Assembly: GCA_017550625.1 (NCBI GenBank)
Contig: JAFZOL010000067.1
Location: 1 to 56,020 of the forward strand
Source of the DNA: Clostridia bacterium
Lineage (GTDB): Bacteria; Bacillota; Clostridia; Oscillospirales; Acutalibacteraceae
Direction of reading: 5' to 3'
DNA length: 56,020 bases
Notes under the pieces: model-generated
Database searches by the model: none
Seen by the model: only the letters and a program-made list of their open reading frames with translations
Told to the model about the DNA's origin: nothing
In this document: positions 8,024 through 16,592 of the stretch, in pieces
How the letters are laid out: each line of letters opens with the position of its first letter
Position numbering within the stretch: position 1 is the stretch's first letter
Program-made: the position numbers and the translations under genes

Positions 8024-8910
8024 AGGTTTTGGTGTTCGGTTCATTCAATATCGACAAGGTGTATCTGCTCGAGCGGCTGCCCGAACGCGGCGAGTCGCTC
8101 TATTGCAAAACCTATGAGGTGCACGTGGGCGGCAAGGGGCTCAACCAGGCGCTGGCGTTCAAAAAAGCGGGCGCGGACGTTTTTGCCGCCGGCAAGGTGG
8201 GCGCCGAGGACGGGGCGTATCTCACGGACTACCTGAAAGCGGGCGGCGTGGATATTTCGGCCGTGTACGCCACCGGGGCCCACACCGGGCACACAATCAT
8301 CGAGGTGGACCCCGACGGCCAGAACCAGATGATCCTGTTCGGCGGCGCGAACCGCGAACTGACGCCCGAGGAGTGCGACCGCATCCTCGAAAAGCACAGC
8401 GACGCGGACCTGATCCTGACCCAGTATGAGACCTCGTGCGTGGAATACATGCTCGAAAAGGCGCACGCGATCGGCATGCGCACCGCGCTCAACCCCTCGC
8501 CCTACGTCCCCGCGGTGAAAAATTTGCCGTACGGGTGCGTGGACATATTGATCCTTAACGAGTCCGAGGGGCAGAATATCACGGGCGAAGCGGACCCCGC
8601 CGCCGTCGTGCGCGCGCTCAAAAAGCTCGGCGCGGGCACGGTCATCCTCACCCTCGGGGCCGACGGCGCGGTGTATTTCGACGGCGAAAACGAAACGCGC
8701 GTTCCGGCGTTTCACGTGCGGGCCGCCGACACCACCGGCGCGGGGGATACGTTCACGGGGTATTGCCTCTGCGCCCTGCTGGACGGCAAGTCCCCGGCGG
8801 AAGCCCTGCGCCTCGGCGCGGGGGCTGCGGCGATCGAGGTCACGCGTCCCGGCGCCGCCGAGACCATCCCGGACCTCGACGAGGTTTTGCGGTTTTTGGA
8901 AGAAAGATAA
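8020..8910 (+). CDS. PfkB-family carbohydrate kinase (ribokinase-like)
   Basis: A 296-residue ribokinase-fold kinase: FGSFNIDKVY near the start, the substrate loop GGKGLNQALAFKKAG, the NPSPYVP segment, LILNESEG, and the C-terminal signature AADTTGAGDTFTGY with the catalytic Asp and the anion hole. It probably phosphorylates ribose or a similar ketose or pentose, feeding the coupled epimerase. ATGA overlap with the epimerase shows co-translation. No dedicated transporter or regulator is adjacent. Family certain, sugar unknown. Confidence 0.85.
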   Translation: MKVLVFGSFNIDKVYLLERLPERGESLYCKTYEVHVGGKGLNQALAFKKAGADVFAAGKVGAEDGAYLTDYLKAGGVDISAVYATGAHTGHTIIEVDPDGQNQMILFGGANRELTPEECDRILEKHSDADLILTQYETSCVEYMLEKAHAIGMRTALNPSPYVPAVKNLPYGCVDILILNESEGQNITGEADPAAVVRALKKLGAGTVILTLGADGAVYFDGENETRVPAFHVRAADTTGAGDTFTGYCLCALLDGKSPAEALRLGAGAAAIEVTRPGAAETIPDLDEVLRFLEER

Positions 8911-8924
8911 GAATCCGGATTTGC

Positions 8925-9383
8925 CGCGCGAATGGATTTGCGGCATCCGGATTGTCCGGTCGGCGAGCCCGCCTGTCGGTAGTACGGCTGCCCACAGCCG
9001 TTATTTCCCTGCGGAGCGGGGGTTGAGCCGAACGGCGAGACCCCCCGACGCGGGGAAAAACGACGGAAAGACGATCGGTTTGGAATTTGCTTCGGCGACG
9101 AACAGACTTCTTCTCATATTTCAATCATTCATAAAACATCAAAGTCACGATACCGCCAACCCCGCCGACCGCGTTTATCTAATAAGGCAAGCAGGCACCG
9201 CCGCGACTTCCCCACGTCGGGGATGGGATCGATTTGAATCCGGTTTTATTTATTCCACCGTCTTTTTCCGTCAAATCGACCCACCCCACTCCGTAGGGAA
9301 CAAACGGCTGTGGGCAGCCGTACTACCGACAGGCGGGCTCGCCGACCAAACGGGAAAGAACCAATTAATCCATTCGCGCAGCG
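8925..9383. repeat. MITE-like palindromic element, copy 1
   Basis: The core (8958-9347) has 64-base terminal inverted repeats with about five mismatches: 8958-9021 against 9284-9347, both holding GGTAGTACGGCTGCCCACAG or its complement. Outside these, GCGCGAATGGATT recurs inverted on both flanks. The centre contains two smaller palindromes (CCCCGACGCGGGG and CCCCACGTCGGGG). It holds no believable transposase gene. A related copy lies at 20012-20407. It fills most of the gene-free gap 8911-9563. Confidence 0.8.
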
Positions 9384-9474
9384 GCAGAGGCAGACTCCCC
9401 CGCGGGGCGGGGGAGATGTCCGCGAAGCGGACAGAGGGGGACGGCCTCGGTTGAGGTGCCGCGCTACCGGGGGA
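9381..9474 (+). repeat. Double-hairpin repeat (family B), copy 1
   Basis: About 95 bases with two stems, CTCCCCCGC/GCGGGGGAG and TCCGC/GCGGA, ending in CGCGCTACCGGG. Related copies are at 19891-19982 (opposite strand) and 42836-42931. It abuts the MITE-like element here. Confidence 0.75.
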
Positions 9475-9512
9475 ATCCGGGCGGGATCCGCGCCCGGTGG
9501 TAATATATGAAC

Positions 9513-9547
9513 GAAAAAAGAGAGGGCGTCCCGCGAGGGGCGCCCTT
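9513..9547 (-). terminator. Intrinsic terminator of the alpha/beta hydrolase gene
   Basis: A nine-base-pair stem (GGGCGTCCC with GGGGCGCCC, loop GCGA) followed on the minus strand by CTCTCTTTTTT. Confidence 0.8.
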
Positions 9548-9563
9548 AAGTTATATCCTTTTG

Positions 9564-10400
9564 TCAGTCCCACATGCCCTTTTCCTGCAGCCAGTTTCGT
9601 GCGAGGACGTAGGCTTTTTTGCCGTTCTGCGACATATAGGAGCTGTGGTCCTCGTTTCTGAGCACCGTGAAGTCGCTGCCCGGGATGTTTTTCGCGATAT
9701 ACAGCGTGTCGGAGTTCCACATAATGTCGAACTGGCCGCTCACGATATAGGCGGGGCAGGTCACCTGCGAGAGATATTCCTCGGTGAAGTCCGGCAGCGT
9801 GAGCATCATGTCGTTGAGCTTGTCGGGCTGGACGGCGTTTTTCGCCTGCACGCCCGCCGGGAAATAGGGCTTGAACGTGCGGGGGTTCGAGTTCGCGCCG
9901 CAGGCGATGATCGCGCCGGGCAGGTCGGGATAGTCCGCCGCAAGCTGGATGGCGTTGATCGCGCCGTCGCTGTGGCCCATCACGATGGGCTTATATAGCC
10001 CCAGCGCCTCGCAGAACTCCATAAGGTCCTTCGCCATCAGCTCATACGAGATCACGCCGGGGTCGCTGCTCTGCCCGTGGCAGCGGCTCTCGGGCACGTA
10101 GACCGTGAAGTCGTTCGCGAGGTACCGCGCGGCCTCCTTGAGGGAGTTGGCGGTGCCGCCGTTGCCGTGCACGAGGATCAGCGGCGTTCTGCCGGGCTCG
10201 CCCCACACGACGTAGTGCATATTGACTTCCGAAAGCTCTATAAACGTGTCCTCGGTCGGCTCTTCGGCGGGCGCGGGAAGGTCCGCCACGATGAGGGTTT
10301 TGGCGTTATACTTGTCCGGTTTCACGATATACTCCGCCTGCGAGCGGACGCCGCCGAGCAGGACGGTGATCGAGAGCAGCAGATTGACGATCGCGGTCAT
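9564..10400 (-). CDS. Alpha/beta hydrolase, probably membrane-anchored or secreted
   Basis: A 278-residue alpha/beta-hydrolase. The oxyanion region is LVHGNGGTANS, the nucleophile elbow is MGHSDGAIN (Ser), the acid is probably the Asp of VSGQFDIMWN and the catalytic His lies in NEDHSSYM. The first 20 residues (MTAIVNLLLSITVLLGGVRS) are hydrophobic and could export or anchor the protein. Substrate unknown; the core resembles esterases and prolyl aminopeptidase-like proteins. It has its own promoter and terminator, so it is monocistronic. Confidence 0.8.
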   Translation of the reverse strand: MTAIVNLLLSITVLLGGVRSQAEYIVKPDKYNAKTLIVADLPAPAEEPTEDTFIELSEVNMHYVVWGEPGRTPLILVHGNGGTANSLKEAARYLANDFTVYVPESRCHGQSSDPGVISYELMAKDLMEFCEALGLYKPIVMGHSDGAINAIQLAADYPDLPGAIIACGANSNPRTFKPYFPAGVQAKNAVQPDKLNDMMLTLPDFTEEYLSQVTCPAYIVSGQFDIMWNSDTLYIAKNIPGSDFTVLRNEDHSSYMSQNGKKAYVLARNWLQEKGMWD

Positions 10401-10430
10401 ACATATCCCCCGTTTTTCTTCGTTTTTTCC

Positions 10431-10459
10431 ATCATATCACAGTTTGCCGGGCGAATCAA
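10431..10459 (-). promoter_or_regulatory. Promoter of the alpha/beta hydrolase gene
   Basis: TTGATT, 17 bases, TATGAT on the minus strand, 30 bases before the start codon. Confidence 0.6.
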
Positions 10460-10464
10460 GAGGA

Positions 10465-10502
10465 GCGGCGCACTTCCGAAAGGAGGCGCGCCGCGTTTTT
10501 TT
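10465..10502. terminator. Terminator-like hairpin after the lipase-like gene
   Basis: GCGGCGC and GCGCCGC arms with an inner CTTCC-GAAA-GGAGG stem. The T-run lies on the plus-strand side, although the gene it should end is read on the minus strand; its use as a terminator in that direction is uncertain. Confidence 0.5.
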
Positions 10503-12066
10503 ATTTCATTTTAATTGTTTCTTTGAGCAGGGCGAACAGCTTTTCGAACACGGTCTTCCAGTCGCGCAGGATGAATCTGAAGCGCTCGAACGCGTTTTTC
10601 CCGCGCACGGGGTTCACGGTCACGGATTCGTCCGTATCGGGAGTCAGGGGCACGAGGTCGTCGGCCTTCGTGCAGATCAGAAACTGCGGATAGGCGGCAA
10701 AGCTCGTCACGTCCGGCTGCCCCTCGAACGCGAACAGGGCGTCGATGAACGCCATCTGCGAGGCGGGGTGCACGGTGTGCTTCACGTTTTTGAGGAACCA
10801 CGTATAGTCCGGGAACGCGGCGGTGGAGGCGTCGATATACCCGTCGCACGACAGACGGTTTTTGCCGTCGTCCACGGCCTGGCGGTAGTCGCCGCCGAAG
10901 GGGCGGTTGATCGGCGCGGTCACGGCGCCCACCGACGAATACATGGTGTCCACCACCATGTCGGTCAGGTTCGTCTGGCTCTCCACGGCAGGGATGCCCG
11001 AGGTGCAGTATTTCGATAAGATCGAGATCCCGACGCCGCTGTCGATCCCGGTTTGGATGAGCCCCGGCACGCGGCCCTGCACGCCGTGGAAATAGTCGAT
11101 CTTCTCATAAAATTCGTCGGTCACGCGGCCCGCGATGAAGTTTTCTTTCGCCTCGTCGTAGCGGTCATAGGGGATCAGCGCCCAGAACCCCGGGATGCGC
11201 CCGAAGATCGTCGACAGCGCCCCGGCGTAGACCGGGCCCATGGCCTTGGCGTTGATCTCGGCGGCGAGCTCCACCACGTCGCCCACCACGCCCTGCTGAT
11301 AGAGGATGTCGATCAGGGCGTCGAGCACTTCGCCCTTGAGGTCGCGCCCCGTTGCCGCCGACAGAAAGGCCACCAGCGTTTCGCCGTCGAACGAAAAGCG
11401 CCCGGCGAAGGCGTCGCCCGCCACGCTCGCGCCCTGAAACGCCCCGCTCAGGAACACGCATTTGTTGAGGCGGGCGTAGCCGAACCCGTCGATATACGCC
11501 GAGAGCACGCACGCCCCCATGGACGACGCGATCACGTTGAGCTTTTCGGCGCCCGTCACCGAACAGACGTAGTCGGCGAAGTCCGCGAACTGGGCGGCCA
11601 GCGTTCTGAGGTCGAGCCGCCAGTCGAAGCTGTAATAGATGTTGTTTTCGGACGTATACCCGCGCTCGGGGTCGTATTTCGCCAGAATTTCGTCCGCCGT
11701 TGGCCAGACGTAAGAGGTGTCGGTGGCGGAGTTATAGGGCACGCCGTTCTCGTCGCAGCGGATGGGGTCGAACATGCCGTAGAGCGCGCGCGAAAGCGGC
11801 TCGTCGAGCGACGCCCAGTCGCGCTTTAATGCGCTTTTCGCGATATCGCCCGCGGCGTCCTTGAGGGCGTTCACGATCGTGTCGCGGTCGGGCGGGAACA
11901 GGCGGTCGCCGGTCTCCTTGTCCACCGTGGGGGTCGAAACGAAGCCCGCGATGAAGATCACAGGCGTTTCGTTCTTTTTCGCGGCGGACGAAAATGCGGG
12001 CAGCGCGCCGAACAGCAGGCACACGGCAAGCAGAGCCGCCGTCGCGCGCGAAAGCGTTTTTTTCAT
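10501..12066 (-). CDS. Secreted lipase/esterase-like alpha/beta hydrolase
   Basis: A 521-residue secreted protein with a clear signal peptide (KKTLSRATAALLAVCLLFGALPAFSSA). The core resembles LCAT/PGAP1-type lipases: strand VIFIAGFVSTP, a segment that makes a long substrate loop (YSFDWRLDLRTLAAQFADF), and the nucleophile elbow LNVIASSMGACVLSAY, where the usual first Gly of G-x-S-x-G is Ala. NKCVFLSGAFQGAS follows as in lipases. A late His (KHTVHPASQ) and an Asp (TKADDLVPL) could complete the triad. The C-terminus is a short amphipathic segment ending KETIKMK. The ATG at 12066 follows GGAGGCGATAGT; the longer frame upstream would overlap the divergent promoter. Confidence 0.7.
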   Translation of the reverse strand: MKKTLSRATAALLAVCLLFGALPAFSSAAKKNETPVIFIAGFVSTPTVDKETGDRLFPPDRDTIVNALKDAAGDIAKSALKRDWASLDEPLSRALYGMFDPIRCDENGVPYNSATDTSYVWPTADEILAKYDPERGYTSENNIYYSFDWRLDLRTLAAQFADFADYVCSVTGAEKLNVIASSMGACVLSAYIDGFGYARLNKCVFLSGAFQGASVAGDAFAGRFSFDGETLVAFLSAATGRDLKGEVLDALIDILYQQGVVGDVVELAAEINAKAMGPVYAGALSTIFGRIPGFWALIPYDRYDEAKENFIAGRVTDEFYEKIDYFHGVQGRVPGLIQTGIDSGVGISILSKYCTSGIPAVESQTNLTDMVVDTMYSSVGAVTAPINRPFGGDYRQAVDDGKNRLSCDGYIDASTAAFPDYTWFLKNVKHTVHPASQMAFIDALFAFEGQPDVTSFAAYPQFLICTKADDLVPLTPDTDESVTVNPVRGKNAFERFRFILRDWKTVFEKLFALLKETIKMK

Positions 12067-12156
12067 ACTATCGCCTCCGGGATGGGTTCTGAACGTAGCA
12101 TAGCAGACAAATGCGACCGTTTTTTGCACTTTGTTTTGCAATTGTGTGAATTCCCT

Positions 12157-12185
12157 TTGCAAACGGGCGACGGGCGTGGTATAAT
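12157..12185 (+). promoter_or_regulatory. Promoter of the PPC-dockerin gene
   Basis: TTGCAA, 17 bases, TATAAT, 29 bases before the start. It divides the divergent gap with the lipase gene. Confidence 0.75.
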
Positions 12186-12214
12186 GGAGGCATCCTGAAA
12201 CCGGGGGGACGTTT

Positions 12215-14002
12215 ATGAACCTGAAACTGAAAAAAAGCCTTGCTCTGATCCTCTCTTTCCTGCTTGTCGCGGTGCTGCCCGTATTCGGGCAGGCGGCGAA
12301 CGTGACCGAAAAAGAGCCCAACGACACTTATCAGACCGCCAACGCAGCAGCGTTCGGCGACGTGATCAGGGGCACGTGCGGGTCGTCCGACTCCGCGGAC
12401 TATTATCGGTTCGTGCCGGACGCGAACGGCTATGTGACCGTGCGCTTCAGCCACGCGTTTCTTGAGGATACCTCGGCGCGATGGCAGGTGCGGGTATACC
12501 GCTTCACGTCGGAGCTGACGGAGATCTACGAGACGGCCGTTCCGGGCACCGACGCCGAGACCGTTCTGCCGAAGATCGGCCTTGAAAAGGGCAGCCCCTA
12601 TTACATCGCGGTGCGCTCGCTCTCTCACGCGGCGGACGGCGTGGCCTATACCATCGTCGCGAGCTTCACCGCGACCGACTGCTTCGAGAGCGAGCCGAAC
12701 GATTCGTATAAAGAGGCGGACGCGTTCACGCTCGGCAGCACCTACGGCGGCTTTTCTGCGGGCGGCTACGACTACTATAAGCTCACGCCCGATAAAAACG
12801 GCTATCTCTCAATAACGTTTGAGCACGAATACCTTGAGGACGCCTCTGCGCGCTGGGATCTGCGGCTCTACCGCTTCACGTCGGAGCTTCAGGAGATCTA
12901 CGAGACGCACGCTTCGGGCACCGAGGCCGTGACGGCCCTGCCGCATATCGGCGTGGAAAAGGGGAGCGTCTACTATCTCAGGGTCGACGCGGTCTCGTCG
13001 GCGGCCTGCGACGTGGAATATGCGCTCTCGGTCAGCCTGACCCCGACCGACTGCTGGGAGAGCGAGCCGAACGACTCGTATAAAGAGGCGGACGCGTTCA
13101 CGCTCGGCAAGACCTACGGCGGCTTTTCCGCCGGCGGCTACGACTATTATAAGATCACGCCCGACCAAAACGGGTATCTCTCGGTCTCGTTCGCGCACGA
13201 ATACCTCGAGGACGCCTCTGTGCGCTGGGACGTGCGCGTGTACCGCTTCACGTCGGAGCTCAGAGAGATCTACGATACCCACGTCTCGGGCACCGACGCG
13301 CTCACCGAGCTGCCCGGGATCGGCGTGGAGAAGGGCAGCGCCTATTACATCCGGGTCGACGCGGTCTCGTCGGGGGCCTGCGACGTGGAATATCAGCTTA
13401 CGGTGAGCCTGACCCCGACCGAATACTGGGAGAGCGAGCCGAACGATTCGTATAAAGAGGCGGACGCCGCCGCCTTCGGCAAGACCTACGGCGGATTCTC
13501 GTCCGGCGGCTACGACTATTATAAGCTCACGCCCACAGAATCGGGGTCGCTGACGATCAAATTCGGGCACCCGTATATCGAGGACGCCTCCGCCAGGTGG
13601 GGGATCACGACGTTCGCGTTCACGGACTCGCTTAAGGAGGTCGCGCGCGGCTACGCCGCCGGCACGGATGAAATCACGCTCCTGCCCGCCGTGGGTGTGG
13701 AGAAGGGCGTGACCTATTACGTGCGCATCGACGCGATCTCGTCTGAAGCCTGCGACGTGGAATACACGGTCACCTTCTCGTTCACGAACAAGGCGTTCAA
13801 GCTCGGCGACCTCGATTTTGATGGGGCGATCACCGCGTCCGACGCGCGTTTGGCGCTGCGCGCGGCCGTGGGGCTCGAAGACTTCGACGAGCTGCTCATT
13901 TCGATCGGCGACGTGAACTTCGACGGCAAAATCACCGCCGCCGACGCGAGAAAGATCCTGCGCGCGGCCGTGCAGCTCGAGGTGCTCGGCGAGGAAGAAT
14001 AA
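12215..14002 (+). CDS. Secreted protein with four PPC repeats and a C-terminal dockerin
   Basis: A 595-residue protein: signal peptide (about 1-28), four repeats of about 125 residues, then a type I dockerin-like pair (about 533-593). Each repeat begins E-P-N-D-(S/T)-Y and contains YDYY(K/R), the pattern of pre-peptidase C-terminal (PPC) beta-sandwich domains. Repeats 2, 3 and 4 are nearly identical in places (ESEPNDSYKEAD, TYGGFSAGGYDYYK). The dockerin halves read LGDLDFDGAITASDARLALR and IGDVNFDGKITAADARKILR, each a calcium-binding loop plus helix. No catalytic domain is present, so it is probably structural or binding. It sits 10 bases before the dockerin carboxypeptidase gene. Confidence 0.85.
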   Translation: MNLKLKKSLALILSFLLVAVLPVFGQAANVTEKEPNDTYQTANAAAFGDVIRGTCGSSDSADYYRFVPDANGYVTVRFSHAFLEDTSARWQVRVYRFTSELTEIYETAVPGTDAETVLPKIGLEKGSPYYIAVRSLSHAADGVAYTIVASFTATDCFESEPNDSYKEADAFTLGSTYGGFSAGGYDYYKLTPDKNGYLSITFEHEYLEDASARWDLRLYRFTSELQEIYETHASGTEAVTALPHIGVEKGSVYYLRVDAVSSAACDVEYALSVSLTPTDCWESEPNDSYKEADAFTLGKTYGGFSAGGYDYYKITPDQNGYLSVSFAHEYLEDASVRWDVRVYRFTSELREIYDTHVSGTDALTELPGIGVEKGSAYYIRVDAVSSGACDVEYQLTVSLTPTEYWESEPNDSYKEADAAAFGKTYGGFSSGGYDYYKLTPTESGSLTIKFGHPYIEDASARWGITTFAFTDSLKEVARGYAAGTDEITLLPAVGVEKGVTYYVRIDAISSEACDVEYTVTFSFTNKAFKLGDLDFDGAITASDARLALRAAVGLEDFDELLISIGDVNFDGKITAADARKILRAAVQLEVLGEEE

Positions 14003-14012
14003 CCGCACGTAT

Positions 14013-15143
14013 ATGAAAAACGGACGCACGCAAAACAAAAACCGCCGGGTCCTCCGGCGGACGGCGGCAGTCATATTGTCGCTGGTCCTGGGGCTTTCGC
14101 GCTTCGGCGCGCCGGGCCCCGGTTTTGCCGCGCCCGGTGATAATCTCCCCGGCGACGTAGATTGCGATGGGGTGCTGACGGCAGCCGACGCCCGCCTTGC
14201 GGCACGGTACGCCGCCGGGCTCGAAACGCCGGGGTTCGACCTGTCCGTCGCCGACGCGGACCTTGACGCGCGCGTGACCGAAAAGGACGCCATGCTGCTG
14301 CTCAAAGCGGGCGTGGGGCTCGTGACGCCTGAAGCGCCGCCCCTGTCGGGCGAAGACGCCCCGGACGTTCCCTCGAAGGCCGCCGCCCTGTTCGACGTGA
14401 CGGCAAACAAACTCCTTTGGGCGAAGGGGCTCGACGAGCCGTGCGCGCCCGCGAGCCTGACAAAGCTCCTCACGGCTGTCACGGCCCTGACCCTCGTGCC
14501 GGCGGATGAAGCGATCACCGTGGGCGACGAGATCGGCCTCATCGGCTACAATTCGTCGGTCTGCTATCTGCAAAAGGGGTGGATGCTGCCGCTGAGGACG
14601 CTTCTCACGGGGCTGTTGTGCCCCAGCGGCAACGACGCGGCTTATACGATCGCCGTGAACGCCGCGCGGTACGCCGGGCTTTCGGACGGGACGGATGAGG
14701 AATGCGTGGCGGCCTTCGTTGAGAAGATGAACGATACGGCGGCGGAGCTCGGCATGAGAAACAGCGTCTTCTGCAACCCCGACGGCTACGACGCCGAGGG
14801 GCAGCATACCACGGCGCGGGACCTGATCGTTCTGGCGCTCGCGGCGATCCGCTTCGAGGCGGTCACGGCCGCCTGCGACGAGCACGTGGAGGTGGCTTTC
14901 TTTTCAAACGGCGAACCCGTTTCGTGGACCGGCACCGACCGGCTTTTGGACCCTGACGACGAATACTACGAGCCGTGCGCCCGCGGGCTCAAGACCGGCT
15001 CCACGCCGGAGGCGGGCTGCTGCCTGATCTCTCTATTCGAGAAGGACGGCAGGACCCTGCTCACGGTCACGCTCGGGAATGAGACCGACGAAGACCGCTA
15101 CGAAAGCGCCCTGGCGCTTCTCGCCGCGGCGGAAAACGCGTAA
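14013..15143 (+). CDS. D-alanyl-D-alanine carboxypeptidase with N-terminal dockerin
   Basis: A 376-residue secreted S11-family (DacA/PBP5-like) enzyme. After a signal segment (about 15-40) comes a dockerin-like pair (GDVDCDGVLTAADARLAARY and ADADLDARVTEKDAMLLLK; the second loop is degenerate). The serine penicillin-binding motifs follow in order: SLTK (SxxK, about 150), SGN (about 209) and KTG (GLKTGSTPEAG, about 330). It should trim the terminal D-Ala of peptidoglycan stems. Canonical DacA carries a C-terminal beta domain and amphipathic anchor; here these are absent and the dockerin could provide attachment. Follows the PPC-dockerin gene by 10 bases with no promoter between. Confidence 0.88.
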   Translation: MKNGRTQNKNRRVLRRTAAVILSLVLGLSRFGAPGPGFAAPGDNLPGDVDCDGVLTAADARLAARYAAGLETPGFDLSVADADLDARVTEKDAMLLLKAGVGLVTPEAPPLSGEDAPDVPSKAAALFDVTANKLLWAKGLDEPCAPASLTKLLTAVTALTLVPADEAITVGDEIGLIGYNSSVCYLQKGWMLPLRTLLTGLLCPSGNDAAYTIAVNAARYAGLSDGTDEECVAAFVEKMNDTAAELGMRNSVFCNPDGYDAEGQHTTARDLIVLALAAIRFEAVTAACDEHVEVAFFSNGEPVSWTGTDRLLDPDDEYYEPCARGLKTGSTPEAGCCLISLFEKDGRTLLTVTLGNETDEDRYESALALLAAAENA

Positions 15144-15158
15144 GAAAGGACTGAGGGG

Positions 15159-16190
15159 ATGGGCATTCTGAAGGCCGGCGCGGGGGCGCTGGGCGGCGCG
15201 ATGGCGGAGCAGTGGCTCGAGCACTTTTCGTGCGGGGCCATGCACGAGGGGCTTTTGCTCACGCGCGGCGTGAAGCAAACGGGCGAAAACAGCGCCAACG
15301 TCAAGGGGGAAGAAAATTTCATCACCGACGGCTCCGTCGTCCTCGTGGCGGACGGCCAGTGCGCCTTCGCCGTGGAGCAGGGCAAGGTGATCGGCACGTT
15401 CCTGACGCCCGGCGAGCACCGTTTCACGAGCGAACTGTCGAAGGGCCTGTTCTCGAAGGGCCCCGGCAAGCTATCGAGCCTCGGCAAGCAGATGTGGGAG
15501 CGCGTCGGCTACGGCGGCGACTCGCACGTGAGCCAGTACGTGATCTACATGAACCTGCTCGAGCAGACGGGCGTGCCGTTCGCGTGCGTGGCGCCCATCC
15601 GCGTGGGCGCGCGGACCCTCGACATGGATTCTTACGCGCGCGTGACGGGGGTGTTCTCGTTCCGCATCACCGACCCGCTCACGTTTTATCAGCGCGTGTG
15701 CGGAGTGAGAACGCACACCGTGACCGTGGACGACGTGAAAAATCAGCTCAGCGAGGAGCTCAAAAGCGCCTTTATTTCCGCCCTCGGCGCGATGTGCGAG
15801 CGGGGCGTGAGGCCCGCGGAGCTCCCGGGCATGACAGAGGAGCTCGGCGAGGAAGTGAAACGCGCCATGACCGACAAATGGGTCTCGCTCAGGGGCTTTT
15901 CGGCGGTCAGCGTGGCAATATCTTCGATCGTGTGCGGCGACATGCGCGCCGTGCAGCGGGTCGAAAAAGCCGCGGCGCTTACGAATCCGCGTCTCGCCGC
16001 AGCCACCCTTGTGGGCGCGACGGCCGAAGCCATGGCGGCGGCCGCGTCGAACAGCGCGACGCGCGTCAGCCCCTTGGTCGCCGCGGTGACGGGACCCGGG
16101 GACAGCCCGCCTCCCGCCCGCTGGCGCTGCGCCTGCGGAAGGGTCAACGACACGCCGTTCTGCCCCGATTGCGGAGCGAAAAGGGAATGA
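15159..16190 (+). CDS. SPFH/Band 7 domain protein with C-terminal zinc ribbon (YdjI-like)
   Basis: A 343-residue protein of the SPFH/'virion core protein-like' family to which Bacillus YdjI belongs. Typical features are the N-terminal FITDGSVVLVADGQCAFAVEQGKVIG strand region, the central YARVTGVFSFRITDPLTFY and DVKNQLSEELKSAF, and the late helix region SVAISSI. The C-terminus is a zinc ribbon, CxC with CPDCG (CACGRVNDTPFCPDCGAK). Members are membrane-associated scaffolds linked to envelope stress; this is inferred here. The start at 15159 follows a GAAAGGACTGAGGGG site 15 bases after the carboxypeptidase stop, so it is likely the last gene of the operon that starts at 12215. Confidence 0.8.
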   Translation: MGILKAGAGALGGAMAEQWLEHFSCGAMHEGLLLTRGVKQTGENSANVKGEENFITDGSVVLVADGQCAFAVEQGKVIGTFLTPGEHRFTSELSKGLFSKGPGKLSSLGKQMWERVGYGGDSHVSQYVIYMNLLEQTGVPFACVAPIRVGARTLDMDSYARVTGVFSFRITDPLTFYQRVCGVRTHTVTVDDVKNQLSEELKSAFISALGAMCERGVRPAELPGMTEELGEEVKRAMTDKWVSLRGFSAVSVAISSIVCGDMRAVQRVEKAAALTNPRLAAATLVGATAEAMAAAASNSATRVSPLVAAVTGPGDSPPPARWRCACGRVNDTPFCPDCGAKRE

Positions 16191-16191
16191 G

Positions 16192-16222
16192 AAAAAAGCA
16201 GACTGTTCCAGTCTGCTTTTTT
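16192..16222 (+). terminator. Intrinsic terminator
   Basis: AAAAAAGCAGACTG, TTC, CAGTCTGCTTTTTT directly after the SPFH gene stop. Confidence 0.85.
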
Positions 16223-16592
16223 AATGAAGTCGTTCGCTTCGCTCACTAATGAAGTCGGGCGCTGCGCGCCCTAATGAAGATACTTGCTGCGCTCGTTAAT
16301 GAAGTCGGGCTTCGCCCTAATGAAGTCGGGCGCTGCGCGCCCTGATGAAGACACTCGCTGAGCTCGTTAATGAAGACGGGCTTCGCCCTAATGAAGACGG
16401 TCGCTGCGCGCCCTGATGAAGACACTCGCTGTGCTCGTTAATGAAGACGGGCTTCGCCCTAATGAAGACGGGCGCGATGCGCCCTAATGAAAAAACGCCC
16501 GCCGACGGAAACTCCATCAGCGAAGCGGCATCATTTCTTCATTAGCGAAGCGACTTCATTCCTTCATTAGCCCGCACCGCGGGCGTCTTCAT
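16223..16592. repeat. Tandem array of small palindromic units (ATGAAG-hairpin repeats)
   Basis: Eleven consecutive units of 21-27 bases each begin ATGAAG and end in TA or TG. Most hold a palindrome such as GGGCGCTGCGCGCCC or GGGCTTCGCCC. Units fall into a higher-order period of three (25, 25 and 21 bases, 71 in total) that repeats three times. The right end is in the opposite sense (CTTCATTAGCGAAGCGACTTCATT). The array fills the gap between two convergent genes, and its last TTCATT supplies the stop codon of the hydrolase gene at 16589. Confidence 0.9.

Noticed and set aside
12067-12327. N-terminal extension of the lipase-like protein
   Set aside because: It would overlap the divergent promoter and start of the PPC-dockerin gene; a signal peptide and ribosome binding site fit the ATG at 12066.
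16223-16592. CRISPR-like look of the tandem array
   Set aside because: Units are contiguous short palindromes of 21-27 bases with no unique spacers and no cas genes nearby.
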